From the NCBI GenBank assembly GCA_029552545.1, contig JAKPDO010000019.1:248001-312000 (forward strand): a stretch of DNA of 64,000 nt. Direction: 5' to 3'. The notes under the pieces are model-generated. The model was not told the origin of the DNA, searched no databases, and saw only the letters and a program-made list of their open reading frames with translations. Source of the DNA: Planctomycetota bacterium. Its GTDB lineage: Bacteria > Planctomycetota > Phycisphaerae > Sedimentisphaerales > Anaerohalosphaeraceae. Below are positions 17,669 through 29,000 of this stretch, one piece after another (positions within the stretch are counted from its first letter, which is position 1; each line of letters starts with the position of its first letter). Position numbers and translations under genes: made by a program.

Positions 17669-19357
17669 ATGGCGGGAATGGATAGAAAGGTGCTGATGCA
17701 GGCGACGGAATTGGCGGAAGGGGGGCGATATGAACAGGCCTTAGGGCTTTTGGAGGGGTATTTGAGAGAGAACCCCAATGACCCTGAGGCCCTGAATGAT
17801 GCCGGTACAATTTTGTACTGTCTTCATCGGGGGCGTGAGGCCATTGAGCATTTCCAGAAGGCCCGTTTACACAGCCAGGGCGAGATGCTCACCCAGGTTC
17901 TTTTTAACCTTTGCGAGGCGTATCTGGCGGAGCGTCAGCCGGAACAGGCGGTCGGACTGCTGGACGAAATGGCGGACCGGGAAATCCTGAATGTAGATAC
18001 GCTGAATCGAATCGCCAATTGTTTTGTGGAAAAGCATGCGTTTGGGCCGGCGATTGAAATGTTGCTGTATTCGCTGCGGCTGGCGCCGAATCAGGAAATC
18101 CTGCGTCCGATGATTGAGATTATCCGCAGCAAACGGACGACGGTTTTTCTCTATGCAGAGCAGGAACGCCGTCTGGAGGGGCTCAAGGACTATCTTGGAC
18201 TGCGCTATCCGCTCCGTTTGATTGTGGGTGGACAGCCGCCGGCGGTGCCGGATGAAGTTTATGCGCGGAGCATTCCGATTTTTGTGGGCATCAGCCGAGC
18301 CCTGCTGGAAGGGCGCAATCCGCATGTTCCTGCCATTCTTTTCCTGGACTATGAAGACCTGAATCATCCCGCTCTGGAACAGATTGACTGGATGGGAATC
18401 CGGGCCTTGTTTGTTCCTTCCCAGGCGGCGGCAGAACAGATTCGCCTGCGTTTGGGAACCCTTCCTTCGTCTATGCAGGTTTTGTCCATGGGGCCGAGCG
18501 TGGATCCCGAAACGATTGGTTTTACAGAGCGGCGAAAGGGCAAGCGGCTGGCGGCCATTGGACCCTGGACGGCGCATCAGAATCCGATGTTTCTGCTGCA
18601 ATGTATGCAGAAGCTGCATTATCTGGATGCCGATATGCGGCTTTATCTGGCCGGCGAGTTTGAAGATGAGACGATTCGTGCCTATGTGGAATCGATGATT
18701 GAAACGATGGGGCTGGACAATGCGGTGATTCTGGATGGGGTTCCCCGCAGCTGGGCACGGTGGCTGAAGGACAAGCACTATATTCTTTCCACGGCGGTGG
18801 ACGGGCGGGCGATGCCGGGGGTTCTGCAGGGAATGGCGGCGGGGCTTCGTCCGGTCGTGCATCAGTTCCCGGGCGCCTGCGAGTTTGTGGAAAAGGAGTT
18901 TGTGTTTGTGCTGGCGGAGGATTTCTGCCGACAGATTCTCGAAGGGGCGTATGAGCCGCGGCGATACCGGGAATGGGTCGTCAATCGGTGCTGTCCGGTT
19001 CAGGTTTATCTGCCGCTGGTTCGAGTCCTTTCGGAGATAGAACATCAGATTTCGCTTCGTTCCGGCGGGGTTCCGTATGAATCTCAGCCGTCTGTTGAAC
19101 CGGCGGCAAGTGTTCAAAGTCCTTCTGTCATCAGCAGTTCTGTTTCCTCGGCGGCTTCTTTCGACCCGAGCCCGCAGGAGCCGGCGCCTGCCGAATCCAC
19201 CACTGTTTCGACGCCGGAGTCCATTGAGGAGCTGGCCAGGAAGGCCCTCGAGGCGGCTCAACGGCTCTCAGCCATTTCAGGAACAGCAGCGGGACCGGCG
19301 GAAGCAGGAACGGTTTGTTCTTGTTCGGGAAGGAGTCCGTCCGCCGTCCCTTTTTGA
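17669..19357 (+). CDS. TPR domain + degenerate GT-B glycosyltransferase-like protein
   Basis: Colinear paralogue of 16069..17514 (NPMFLLQCMQKLHYLDADMRLYLAGEFEDETI...) with EX7E region changed to GRAMPGVLQGMAAGLRPVVHQFPGA. Confidence 0.78.
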   Translation: MAGMDRKVLMQATELAEGGRYEQALGLLEGYLRENPNDPEALNDAGTILYCLHRGREAIEHFQKARLHSQGEMLTQVLFNLCEAYLAERQPEQAVGLLDEMADREILNVDTLNRIANCFVEKHAFGPAIEMLLYSLRLAPNQEILRPMIEIIRSKRTTVFLYAEQERRLEGLKDYLGLRYPLRLIVGGQPPAVPDEVYARSIPIFVGISRALLEGRNPHVPAILFLDYEDLNHPALEQIDWMGIRALFVPSQAAAEQIRLRLGTLPSSMQVLSMGPSVDPETIGFTERRKGKRLAAIGPWTAHQNPMFLLQCMQKLHYLDADMRLYLAGEFEDETIRAYVESMIETMGLDNAVILDGVPRSWARWLKDKHYILSTAVDGRAMPGVLQGMAAGLRPVVHQFPGACEFVEKEFVFVLAEDFCRQILEGAYEPRRYREWVVNRCCPVQVYLPLVRVLSEIEHQISLRSGGVPYESQPSVEPAASVQSPSVISSSVSSAASFDPSPQEPAPAESTTVSTPESIEELARKALEAAQRLSAISGTAAGPAEAGTVCSCSGRSPSAVPF

Positions 19358-19428
19358 CGGAGGATTCCGCTCCGTTGTCCGGTGAGCCGACTCAGCCGAT
19401 TTTGTCGGACGGCACCGGAACCAAACGG

Positions 19429-20223
19429 ATGAAGGTTTTGCTTGTTCCGCCGGCCGGTTTGCTGCCGGCGCTGTGGGCGGAACCGGCTGTTCGGATTTAT
19501 GCACAAGCTGCCGCATCGGAACAGGAGATTACAATCTGTCATGAATATGCAGATTTATACATTGGGCATCCCGGCGTGCACGGGTTGGCTTATGGAGATG
19601 CCGGGGAGCTGAAGGAATCCTTTGACAAAGTGATTTACCTGCGGGGAGCTCCGCAGAAAGGAGCCGGTATGGACTGGATGTTTGATGCGGCGGGACAACT
19701 GGGAGTTCGCCTGGAACAGCAGCAGACACCTCAAATTATCTTAAACAGCTTTGACTTTGTCCGCACGCAGCGGTTCGGTCTGTCAAAACTGGCTCATCCC
19801 CGAATTGCCCTGGCGCCGATGTCGACGGATACCTCCAGCTGGCTGTCCGTTCAGTCGGCGGAACTGGGCCGCCTGCTGAGGGAGAAATGGGGCGGGGGGC
19901 TTCTGTATGTAGGGGGCAGCGGCAGTGCAGCGGCTCCGGAGGCCAAAGACCTTCGCGGGAAGCTGACGGCACGGGAAATCGCGACAGTTCTTCGGCAGTG
20001 TGATTTGCTTATCAGTGAGGATGAGGAAATTGCGGCCCTGGCAGCTGCCATTCAGCTGCCGGTGGTCTATCTGGGCAGGAATTCGTGGGACTGCTGGCCG
20101 ATGAAAAAAGGAGCCGGTGTTGTTTCTGTCTGTCCGGTCAAGCCGGAGGACGTTTTGGAAGCCGTTGAACGATTGCCTATTTCCTGGGCAACCCCGAAGA
20201 CCACAGAGAAGTCGGATTCATGA
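19429..20223 (+). CDS. GT9 (heptosyltransferase)-like protein, divergent
   Basis: MKVLLVPPAGLLPALWAEPAVRIY...GKLTAREIATVLRQCDLLISEDEEIAALAAAIQLPVVYLG resembles GT9 C-terminal fold; ORF opens at 19315. Confidence 0.6.
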   Translation: MKVLLVPPAGLLPALWAEPAVRIYAQAAASEQEITICHEYADLYIGHPGVHGLAYGDAGELKESFDKVIYLRGAPQKGAGMDWMFDAAGQLGVRLEQQQTPQIILNSFDFVRTQRFGLSKLAHPRIALAPMSTDTSSWLSVQSAELGRLLREKWGGGLLYVGGSGSAAAPEAKDLRGKLTAREIATVLRQCDLLISEDEEIAALAAAIQLPVVYLGRNSWDCWPMKKGAGVVSVCPVKPEDVLEAVERLPISWATPKTTEKSDS

Positions 20224-20227
20224 GAGG

Positions 20228-21886
20228 ATGACATTTCGACGTTCCCAACATGGTCCGCTGGTCAGTATCCTGATCAGTACATACAACCGGCCGCAATACC
20301 TGGCCGAGGCGCTCGAAAGTATTTTCAGGCAGACCTGGCCGCATCTGCAGGTAGTGCTGGTTCGAGACGGCGGGGCGGATGTCGAGGAGGTGGTGCGTCG
20401 ATTTGATGACCGGCGGCTGACTTTTATCAATCGTGCGGAAAATCGGGGACTTCCCTATTCGTTTAATGAGGCCCTGGCTCATGCCCGCGGCGAGTACATT
20501 TGTTATTTGGGGGATGATGACAAGTTTTATCCGCATCATGTCCAGCGGCTGGTCGAAGCGATCGAAAGCCAGGACCGCTGCGGCGCCGTTTACAGCGATT
20601 TGTATAAGGTGCACTGCCGGGTCAAACCGGACGGTCGGAGGATTGCGCTGGCAAAAAATCTGGAAATCTCGCGGGACTTCGACCGGATGCTGATGCTTCA
20701 GTTTAATCACGTCCTGCATGTGAGTGTGATGCATCGCAAAGACCTGCTGGAGCGGGCGGGAGGATACAACGAAAACCTGAATGTGCTGATTGACTGGGAT
20801 TTGAATCGCAAACTGTGTTTTTATACGGATTTTCTGCACGTACCCCAGATTACGGGGGAATATTACGGGCCGGTTGGGGAGTGCGACCGGATTTCCGTTC
20901 AGCGCCGAAAGAATGTCCAGGACTATTTGCGGAATGTGCTGACTATCCGCACGACTCGTCCGCCCAAACCCTGGCCGTGTGTGGAGGATTTGTCGGTTTT
21001 GGTTCTGGCTGAACGTGCGGATGCCTTGCTGGAACAAACACTGCGGGATTTGTGGTCCCATACCTTTTATCCGCAGCAGATTTATGTGGCGCTCAGTCCG
21101 GAACAGGCGTCCGGATGGCGGCCGGCGGTGCCGAATGTGGTTGTGGTGCCGGCGGAGCCGGCTTCTTCCCTTGAAAAGCGTGTGGACCGAATGCTGGCGG
21201 TCTGTGAAGGGGCCTATACCGCGCTGGTGCCGACGGGGCTGGCGGCGGAGATGGATGAGGCGGCCTGGCTGGAGCGGTCGCTTTGTCCGCTGCTGGAGTG
21301 CCGGCAGCCCTATCAGGCCTTTGAGCTGGTCGAAGCGACGGAAACGTGCTGGGGAGCGGTTTTCCGAACGGAGGAACTTCGGCGGGTGCGCCGGCAGTAT
21401 GGACATCTGCCGCTTCGGGCGTCTTTGCAGGCGGGGGGTTTTTCTGTTCGAAAGCCGAAGTTTGAAGAATATCCGTTTCGATTTGACCATTTTCTGGCGG
21501 CGGCTGAACAGGTTCAGCAGGAGGGAGATTGGGGATATGCCGCCCAGATTTATGCGTATCTGGCGGAGCATTTCGGCAACGGGTTGTGGATGCGGACGCG
21601 TCAGGCTCACGCGCTGATTCAGGCGGGACGCTGCGGAGAGGCCCTGCAGGTGCTGGAGCCGGTGCTGTCCGTTCGGCCGACCGTGTCCGGCCTGATGCTT
21701 GCGGCCCGCATCTATCAGAAGCAGAAAAACTACCGTCGGGCGATTGAGTTTTATGAGCAGGCCCGAAGGGTTGTCGAGGGAACGGAGGTGCAGAGGAGGT
21801 GGATTCCTCCGATTCGACGAAAGGCAGTCAAACCGGCGGCAGACGAGCCGGAGATGTCAACTGAGGAGAGCCGAGTATGGACTTAG
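20228..21886 (+). CDS. GT2 family glycosyltransferase with C-terminal TPR
   Basis: LVSILISTYNRPQYLAEALESIFRQTWPHLQVVLVRDGG...YICYLGDDDKFYP; C-terminal TPR; start at 20228. Confidence 0.85.
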   Translation: MTFRRSQHGPLVSILISTYNRPQYLAEALESIFRQTWPHLQVVLVRDGGADVEEVVRRFDDRRLTFINRAENRGLPYSFNEALAHARGEYICYLGDDDKFYPHHVQRLVEAIESQDRCGAVYSDLYKVHCRVKPDGRRIALAKNLEISRDFDRMLMLQFNHVLHVSVMHRKDLLERAGGYNENLNVLIDWDLNRKLCFYTDFLHVPQITGEYYGPVGECDRISVQRRKNVQDYLRNVLTIRTTRPPKPWPCVEDLSVLVLAERADALLEQTLRDLWSHTFYPQQIYVALSPEQASGWRPAVPNVVVVPAEPASSLEKRVDRMLAVCEGAYTALVPTGLAAEMDEAAWLERSLCPLLECRQPYQAFELVEATETCWGAVFRTEELRRVRRQYGHLPLRASLQAGGFSVRKPKFEEYPFRFDHFLAAAEQVQQEGDWGYAAQIYAYLAEHFGNGLWMRTRQAHALIQAGRCGEALQVLEPVLSVRPTVSGLMLAARIYQKQKNYRRAIEFYEQARRVVEGTEVQRRWIPPIRRKAVKPAADEPEMSTEESRVWT

Positions 21887-22506
21887 CGGGTGCATTGCAC
21901 AATCCCGATCAGGGATGGATGCAGCGGTATGAGATTGTTAAGGAACTGGGGGACTGCTATGCCTCCGTGGGCGAATATGAAAATGCCCGCCGATGCTATG
22001 AGCAGGCCTCCTGGCTGGAACCGGATGAGGCGGGGCCGTATGTGGGCACCGGCGTCATCGAGCTGCAGCAGGGACGGCTGGAGGATGCGGAACTGGCCTT
22101 TCGGGTAGCGCTGCGGCTGGACGGATGCAACAGCCGGGCCTGGGCGGGGCTGGCCATGATTGCACAGCAGTGCGGACGGCTGCAGCAGGCCTTTGATTAT
22201 TATCTGAAAAGTCTGGAACTGGACAACAATCATCTGACGGCCCTTCTGGGTCTCTTTCAGGTGTCTTGTCAGATGGGGACCTTCCGGCAGGTGATTCATT
22301 ATCTGCAGGTGTATCTGCAGATGCATCCGGCGGATACATCGGTGATGTTTTGTCTGGCGGCTTTGTACGCCAAGGAAGGTCAGATTCGGCAGGCGCAGGA
22401 CCTGCTGAAGGATATTCTGGCGCTGGAGCCGGGGCATCAGGATGCCCGCCAGCTGCTGGAGGAACTGGAACACAAGGCCCTACAGAAAGGCAGGAACGAA
22501 GTATGA
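21877..22506 (+). CDS. TPR repeat protein
   Basis: Repeated TPR motifs (CYASVGEYENARRCYEQASWLEPDEAGPYVGTGVIELQQGRLEDAELAFRVAL...). Confidence 0.85.
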   Translation: MDLAGALHNPDQGWMQRYEIVKELGDCYASVGEYENARRCYEQASWLEPDEAGPYVGTGVIELQQGRLEDAELAFRVALRLDGCNSRAWAGLAMIAQQCGRLQQAFDYYLKSLELDNNHLTALLGLFQVSCQMGTFRQVIHYLQVYLQMHPADTSVMFCLAALYAKEGQIRQAQDLLKDILALEPGHQDARQLLEELEHKALQKGRNEV

Positions 22507-22850
22507 CCAAGGCGATGGGATGTGCACCGGCCCGAACAGAGGAGCCGGCAGGACAGGACGAACAGATGCTGGCTTATTTGACCGACCTGCTGGAGCGGCA
22601 GCTGGAGAAACTGCGCAAGTATGACCTGGATGGGGCGGTTCGACTGGCGGAGGAATCCCAGCCGATCTCCGCACAGATTGCCCGACAGAAGATTTTGGAG
22701 CGTCCCTGCTATGCCGGACAGAAGAAGAAGATTCAGGGGCTTTATCAGGACATCTGTCTGGTCATTGCCGCCGAACGGCAGGAAGTGGCGGAAAAACTGC
22801 GGCAGATTCGGGAGGGATTGAAAGCGCTCGGCGCCTATGCCGGCCGGTGA
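22503..22850 (+). CDS. Small helical protein, possible FlgN/FliT-like chaperone
   Basis: MTKAMGCAPARTEEPAGQDEQMLAYLTDLLERQLEKLRKYDLDGAVRLAEESQ...; start at ATG 22503 overlapping upstream stop. Confidence 0.5.
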   Translation: MTKAMGCAPARTEEPAGQDEQMLAYLTDLLERQLEKLRKYDLDGAVRLAEESQPISAQIARQKILERPCYAGQKKKIQGLYQDICLVIAAERQEVAEKLRQIREGLKALGAYAGR

Positions 22851-22887
22851 GGGTTTGGAGATGCCTGTTTTTTGACGGGGTCGAAAA

Positions 22888-23058
22888 ATGTCTGGAAATC
22901 TTCTGATTGCGATGTCCGGCGGCACGACCTGTGTGATGAATGCCGCTCTGGTCAGGGTTGTCCGGAAGCCCCAGGGCGGATATAGGGAAGCACGGGGGAT
23001 GGCTAAATCAGAAGTAGCCGATGGAAAAAGAATTTGTTCTGTTGATGGAATGCCATAA
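22888..23058 (+). pseudogene. Short ORF resembling the N-terminus of 6-phosphofructokinase (relic)
   Basis: MSGNLLIAMSGGTTCVMNAALVRVVRKPQGGYREARGMAKSEVADGKRICSVDGMP*; resembles PFK N-terminus (GNLLIGQSGGPTAVINASLxGVV). Confidence 0.4.
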
Positions 23059-23074
23059 CAAAAGGTGAAAAAAT

Positions 23075-26000
23075 ATGATCGTGCTGCCGTCGAATCCTCG
23101 GTTTTGCGTACTGCGCAAGAAGGCTATTTGTGAGGGGATTTCCCTGCAAGAAGGACTTTTGCGGGCGAAGGAGCTGGCCATAAATCAGCAGTATCTGGCT
23201 GCTCTGGATTTGTATGAGCAATTATACCGGCAGTATCCACAGGAAGCCGTACAGATTCTTGCCGGGGCTTATGATTCGATTTACCGGATTTTGAGAGAGA
23301 AAAAAAACCGTTACTGGATGTATCAGGCCCGCTATTTTGATTTTCAGATTGGGCCGCAGGATAAAGTGCTGGATATCGGAAGCGGGCATATGCCGTTTCC
23401 ATTTGCCACGCATTTGGCGGATTTTGCTATTGAGGACAACACATACGGGCGGGCTGGAGAGCCGTTTCGAATGGTTGAGGGTAAAAAGATTTTTCAATGC
23501 AATGTTGAAAAGATGCCCTTTGCGGATAAGGAATTTGATTTTGTGTATTGTTCTCATGTTCTGGAGCATGCCGAAAATCCGGAGCAGGCCTGCCGAGAAT
23601 TGATGCGGATTGCCAAGCGGGGTTATATAGAGACACCGACAAAAGGAAAAGATATTTTTTTTGACAGTGCCCGCGTCAGTCATCATCGGTGGTCAATAGA
23701 CCTGTTTAACCATCGTCTTGTTTTTACAGAGTATCACCCAGAGGAGCTGAAGGGATTGGAATGTAATGTATTGGGCAGAATGGTTTCTGACCCAAAAACG
23801 GAATATGAAAAAGCATTTTATGCCCTGCATTTTTTGAGGGCAGACATGCTTAATGTCATGCTGTATTGGGAAGATCAATTTGAATATGAGGTACGACGGT
23901 TTTCAAACTTGCCGGAAGGGGCAGCGGTGTCCAACGCTGCGGTTTCTGTGTCGGACGGCTGTTTCCGGGGGACAGCCCCGCAGGAACCGCGGTTTTCGTT
24001 TGTGATGATTGTACTCAACGGGATGCCGTTTATCGAGTACAGTCTGAAGTCTATTTATGAGTTTGCTCATGAGATTATCATTGTGGAAGGAGCAGTGGAA
24101 AAGTGTCTGTTTGCCGCCAATCCGGACGGTTCGAGCAAAGACGGCACGGTGGAGTTTCTGCGAACCTTTCCCGACCCGTCTCATAAGATTCGTCTGATTC
24201 AGGGCCGCTGGCCGGAAAAATGCGAAATGCAGAACGAGGCCCTTCGGTACGTGACCGGCGATTATGTTTGGCTGATTGATTCAGATGAGGTTTATAAGCG
24301 GGAGGACTTAGAGAAGATACGGACCCTGCTGAAGAATGACCCCTCCATTACGCAGGTGAATTTTATCCCGGACAATTTCTGGAAGGGGCTGGACTATATT
24401 TTTGTCTCGCCCAAGTTTTTTGAACCGGCTCATCATTATCGTCGTCTGTTTCAGTTCAGGCCGGGAGCTGTTTTTATAAGCCATCGTCCGCCGACACTGC
24501 GCTGGCCCGGCTCCAGTCAGACCACCGAACAGATGAAGCTGCTCGACGGGCAGACTACACGTCGGCTGGGCATCATTCCCTTTCATTACAGTTATGTAAC
24601 GGAGGAGCAGGTTCGTCAGAAAATAGAATTGTACCGCCGGTACGGCTGGGGGCGGATGTGGAATCTGGACCTGCAGGAGTGGTATGAACAATGCTTTTTA
24701 AAATGGACTCCCGAGAATCGGGAGGAAATTGAGAAGAAATGGCCTGTTTGGACAGGCGATCGGGATTCGCACACCGAACGGTTTACGGGGACTCATCCGG
24801 AGGTCATGAGGGATTTTATGGTAAAGGTCAGAACGGCTTCTGCTGCTGACGCGGTTTTTCCGGAGGAAAAGACGCTGCCGATTCTGGGTTCGCCGGCTGT
24901 TGCGGCTCAGGTGCTTCAAAACTGGCAGATGATTGAGGCGGATGAACCGATCCGCAATCGGATTGCGATGATACAGAAACATCTTTCTGAAGGAAAACCG
25001 TTTTGGAATCTTTATGTTGCGTTGGCTTATACGGCAGCACGGCTGAAACCAAAGTCCTATTTGGAAATCGGGGTGCGGACCGGTGCTTCGATGGTTCAGG
25101 TGCTGGGGCAAAGCGAACTTGACCTTGCAGTGGGAGTGGATTTGTGGACGGGATGTTATTCGGACCTGCCGAATACCCGCGAATATACTCAGAAACAACT
25201 TCGAACATTTCTGCTGAAAACGGGCTGCCGAACGGAGATTCATCTGATTCAGGGCGACAGCCATCGGGTTCTCAAACAGCTGATTCAGGAAGGGCGCCGG
25301 TTCGACCTGATTACCGTGGACGGCGACCATTCGCAAGTGGGGGCGTGGGAAGATCTGCTCGATGCGAAAAAACTGCTGGCGGACCGCGGAGTGATTGTGT
25401 TTGATGACTTGATCCATCCGCAATTCTCCTATTTGCTGGAAACGGCAAAGCGGTTTGTGCGGGAATTCCCGGAATTCAAGCTTCTGCTGAATACGAAACA
25501 GGACAACGGGACGGCTCTTTTCCTGAAGGGAATTCTTCCGGAGGAATTTCTCCATCAAGACGAGTTGACTTCTGCAAAGAGTTCTTCGCTGAAGGTGGCG
25601 GAGGAGTATGTCAAAAACGGAATGGCGGTAAAAGACGGCTCGGCGTTTGCAGAAGCGATTGCACGGGTTTTTCTGGAACGGCGGCCGCGAAAGATTATTG
25701 AAACCGGAACCTATCTGGGGCGGGGAACCACCACGATTCTTGCAGAGGCGATGCGCCGCAGCGGCATCGAGGGGACCTTTTTTACCATTGAGGTCAATCC
25801 GAACTATTATGCGCAGGCGAAGGCCTATCTGGAAAGCAGGGGCTATCCGGTCAAACCGCTGTGCGGCCTGTCGATTCCGCGACGGCTGCTGCCTGCTCGT
25901 GACCAGATTCAGGCCTATGTTTCCCAGACAGCCGGCGGCGAATCGATTTTTGTGGACCATCCGGAACCGGTACGAGCCGAACGGTATTATCAGGAGACGG

Positions 26001-29000
26001 ATTTTCCGGATGTACCGGATGATCTGCTGGGACAGTGTCTGGAGGCCTTTGACGGCCGGCCGGATTTTGTGCTTCTCGACAGTGCGGGACATCTGGGCTG
26101 GATTGAGTTTCAATATCTTCTGGAGCGTCTGAAAGGCCCCTGTATTCTTGCGCTGGATGATATCTACCATGTCAAGCATTACCGCAGTTTTCAGCAGATG
26201 CAGAACGACAAACGATTCGAGATTCTGGCTGCTTCCAAAGAAAAATTCGGGTTCTGCATTGCCCGCTTTGAGCCCCAGCCCAAACCCCGGATGACGGCTG
26301 AGCCGCTGCCGGAGCCGAAACATATTCTCTGGCTGCGTCCGGATGCCATCGGGGACGGGGTGCTTTCCGCGTCGATGCTGCCGGTAATCCGCAGGCGGTT
26401 TCCGAAGGCGCGGCTGACCGTGCTGGTTGAGGAATCGACGGCGCCGCTTTATGAGGCCTGTCCGTATGTAGATGAGATTCTCCGCTTCAGCATGGAAGAA
26501 ACTTACAAGCCGGCGGAGTTTCTTCAAAAGTGGGCACCGAAGATTTGGAAGCTGCAGGCGGATTGGCTGCTGCATTCCGTCTATTCCCGACAGTATTTGA
26601 TGGACGGATTGGTTTATCTGTCCAGGATTCCTGTTCGAATCGGAATGGAAGGAGACTGCACCAATATTTCGCCGGAGCAAAAAGCCGAGTCAGACCGCTG
26701 GTACACCCATCTGATTTCAAGTCCGGGCGTCTGGAAGTCCGAGCTGGAGCGTCATCGGGATTTTCTCAAAGGGCTGGGCTGTGAGACTGAATCTTTAAAA
26801 CCGATGATTTGGCTGACGAAAGAGGATGAAGCATTTGCCCGCCGCTGGTTTGAGGAACACAACGTAGCGCCGGAACGAGCCGTGATTTTATTTGCCGGGG
26901 CTCGAGTGCATCTTCGTCTTTATGAGGGGTATGGCATGGCGCTGGAAAAGACCGCCCTCCGCCGTCAGATGACGGTCATTGCATTGGGAAGCAAAAGCGA
27001 TTATGAGATGAACCAGCGAAATCTGGAACCGCTGAGCCGAAACGGGGTGCAGACGTTCAATTTATGCGGAGGGCTTACCCTGCATCAGAGTGCTGCTCTG
27101 ATAAAGTATGCTCGGCTGGCTGTAGGGGCGGAAACCGGGTTGGCCCATATCGCGGCGGCGTTGGAGGTGCCGCATGTGATAGTGATCGGCGGCGGACATT
27201 TCGGACGGTTTATGCCTTACAGTTCGAAAACGACATTGGCGGCCTTGCCGCTGGATTGCTATGGATGCAACTGGAATTGCCGCTACAGTGAGCAAAAGAC
27301 CTACTGTATACAGGATTTGCAGCCGTTTGTTTTGTCGGAGGCCGTAGAGAAAACGCTCGAATCACCCGCCGACAAACCGCGAATATTTATTCCGGATTCG
27401 GCCTCTTATCAAAAGGCAGATGGGGGACCGGAGTGGAAACTTTTTGAGAATGCTGTTCCTTTTCAGAATGTAGAGATTTATTCTGTTTCGGGCAGGAAGC
27501 CCTTGTCGCAGCGGGGAAAAGAGAAAACTCCTGCTTTGAGCCGCCCAAAGGAGTTTTCTATCATCGACAACCCCCATGAGTTTACCTATTCAAAAAGATG
27601 GCATTTCCAATTGTTTCAGCAGTCGTCTCAGGAATTATTCGGCAGGCCGGTGGACCCGGATAACTGGGATCTGAAGCGGTATCAGGACCTTCTGGTTTGT
27701 GAATTTCTTAAGCGTCATATTCCGAAAGGGTCAAGAATTTTGGATGTAGGCGGAGGGAATTCACGAATTTTGTCCCATTTCTGTCGGGATTATGAGTGCT
27801 GGAATATCGACCCCCTGAAAGGGGATGGTTATGGTCCTGTTGACCTGGACCCGAAAGGGCGTTATAAGTTGGTGCGGGATTATATGGGCAATTTCAATTC
27901 GGAATTGCCGGATAATTATTTTGATTTTGTTTTTTCCATTTCGACCCTCGAGCATGTCCCGGAAGATCCGAAGATTCATCAGAATATACGAGACGACATT
28001 AATCGGGTGTTAAAACCGGGCGGGTACAGTTTTCATCTTGTTGACACAATTATTAGGCCCAATGGGGTTTGGGTTCACGGGCAGGTTAAAAACTTTTTCT
28101 TTACGCAGAAAACCCTGAATCGGTGGGTGGAACCTCAAGAGCTCATCAACGACCCCGATTTGTACACAATGTCCAAGTCGGCTTATGAGAAATGGTGGAT
28201 GCCTGCTAACCATATTCCTTATGAGTCATTCGGTCGACCGTTTTCTTATCAGGTTTTGTGGCAGAAGGCGCCGAAGCCGAAACCGCAGGGAGGAACCGGT
28301 CAGAGTTCCAAATCAAGCTGCATAGAGATTTCCCCTCAATCGACTTGGCCGAAAATCACGGTGGTGACGCCGTCCTTTAATCAGGCCAAGTATTTGGAGG
28401 CGTGTATTCAGTCGGTCCTGAATCAGGGCTATCCGAATCTGGAATACATCATTATGGATGGGGGCAGTACGGACGGCTCTGTGGAGATTATTAAGAAATA
28501 CGAGAAATATCTGACATACTGGCAGAGCAAGCCGGATGGAGGTCAGTATGCGGCGGTTGAAGAGGGATTTCGGCGTTCGACCGGGGAAATTCTGACGTGG
28601 CTGAATTCCGACGACATCTTTTTGCCCGATGCCTTTTTCAAGACAGCGGCGATTTTTCAAAATCGTCCGGATGTTTCCTGGCTTATGGCAAAGACATGTA
28701 CCCTCCGGGAAGACGGGACAATCCACCGTGCGGCTCCGTGTGTGAAACTTTGGAATCGCGCTCGCTATTTGCAGAAAGACTACAAATACATTCAGCAGGA
28801 AGGAACATTCTGGCGTCGGAGTTTGTGGGAAAAGGCGGGCGCCTGTCTGAAAAAGGAGTCGTATTTGGCCGGAGACCTTGAGCTGTGGATGCGGTTTTTC
28901 CGATATGCGGATTTGTTCACCGCAGAGACGTATTTAGGTGCATTTCGCTATCACACCGGCCAGAAAACCGCCGATTTTCTTGAACAATACAATCGGGAAG

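Noticed and set aside
17867-19261. 464-aa minus-strand ORF
   Set aside because: Antisense to the TPR-GT gene; Arg/His-rich
20177-21610. 477-aa minus-strand ORF in the GT island
   Set aside because: Antisense to the GT2-TPR gene; composition typical of shadow ORFs
24698-26680. 660-aa minus-strand ORF antisense to the giant GT
   Set aside because: Basic, low-complexity composition; fully antisense to a well-supported coding frame; no recognisable domain
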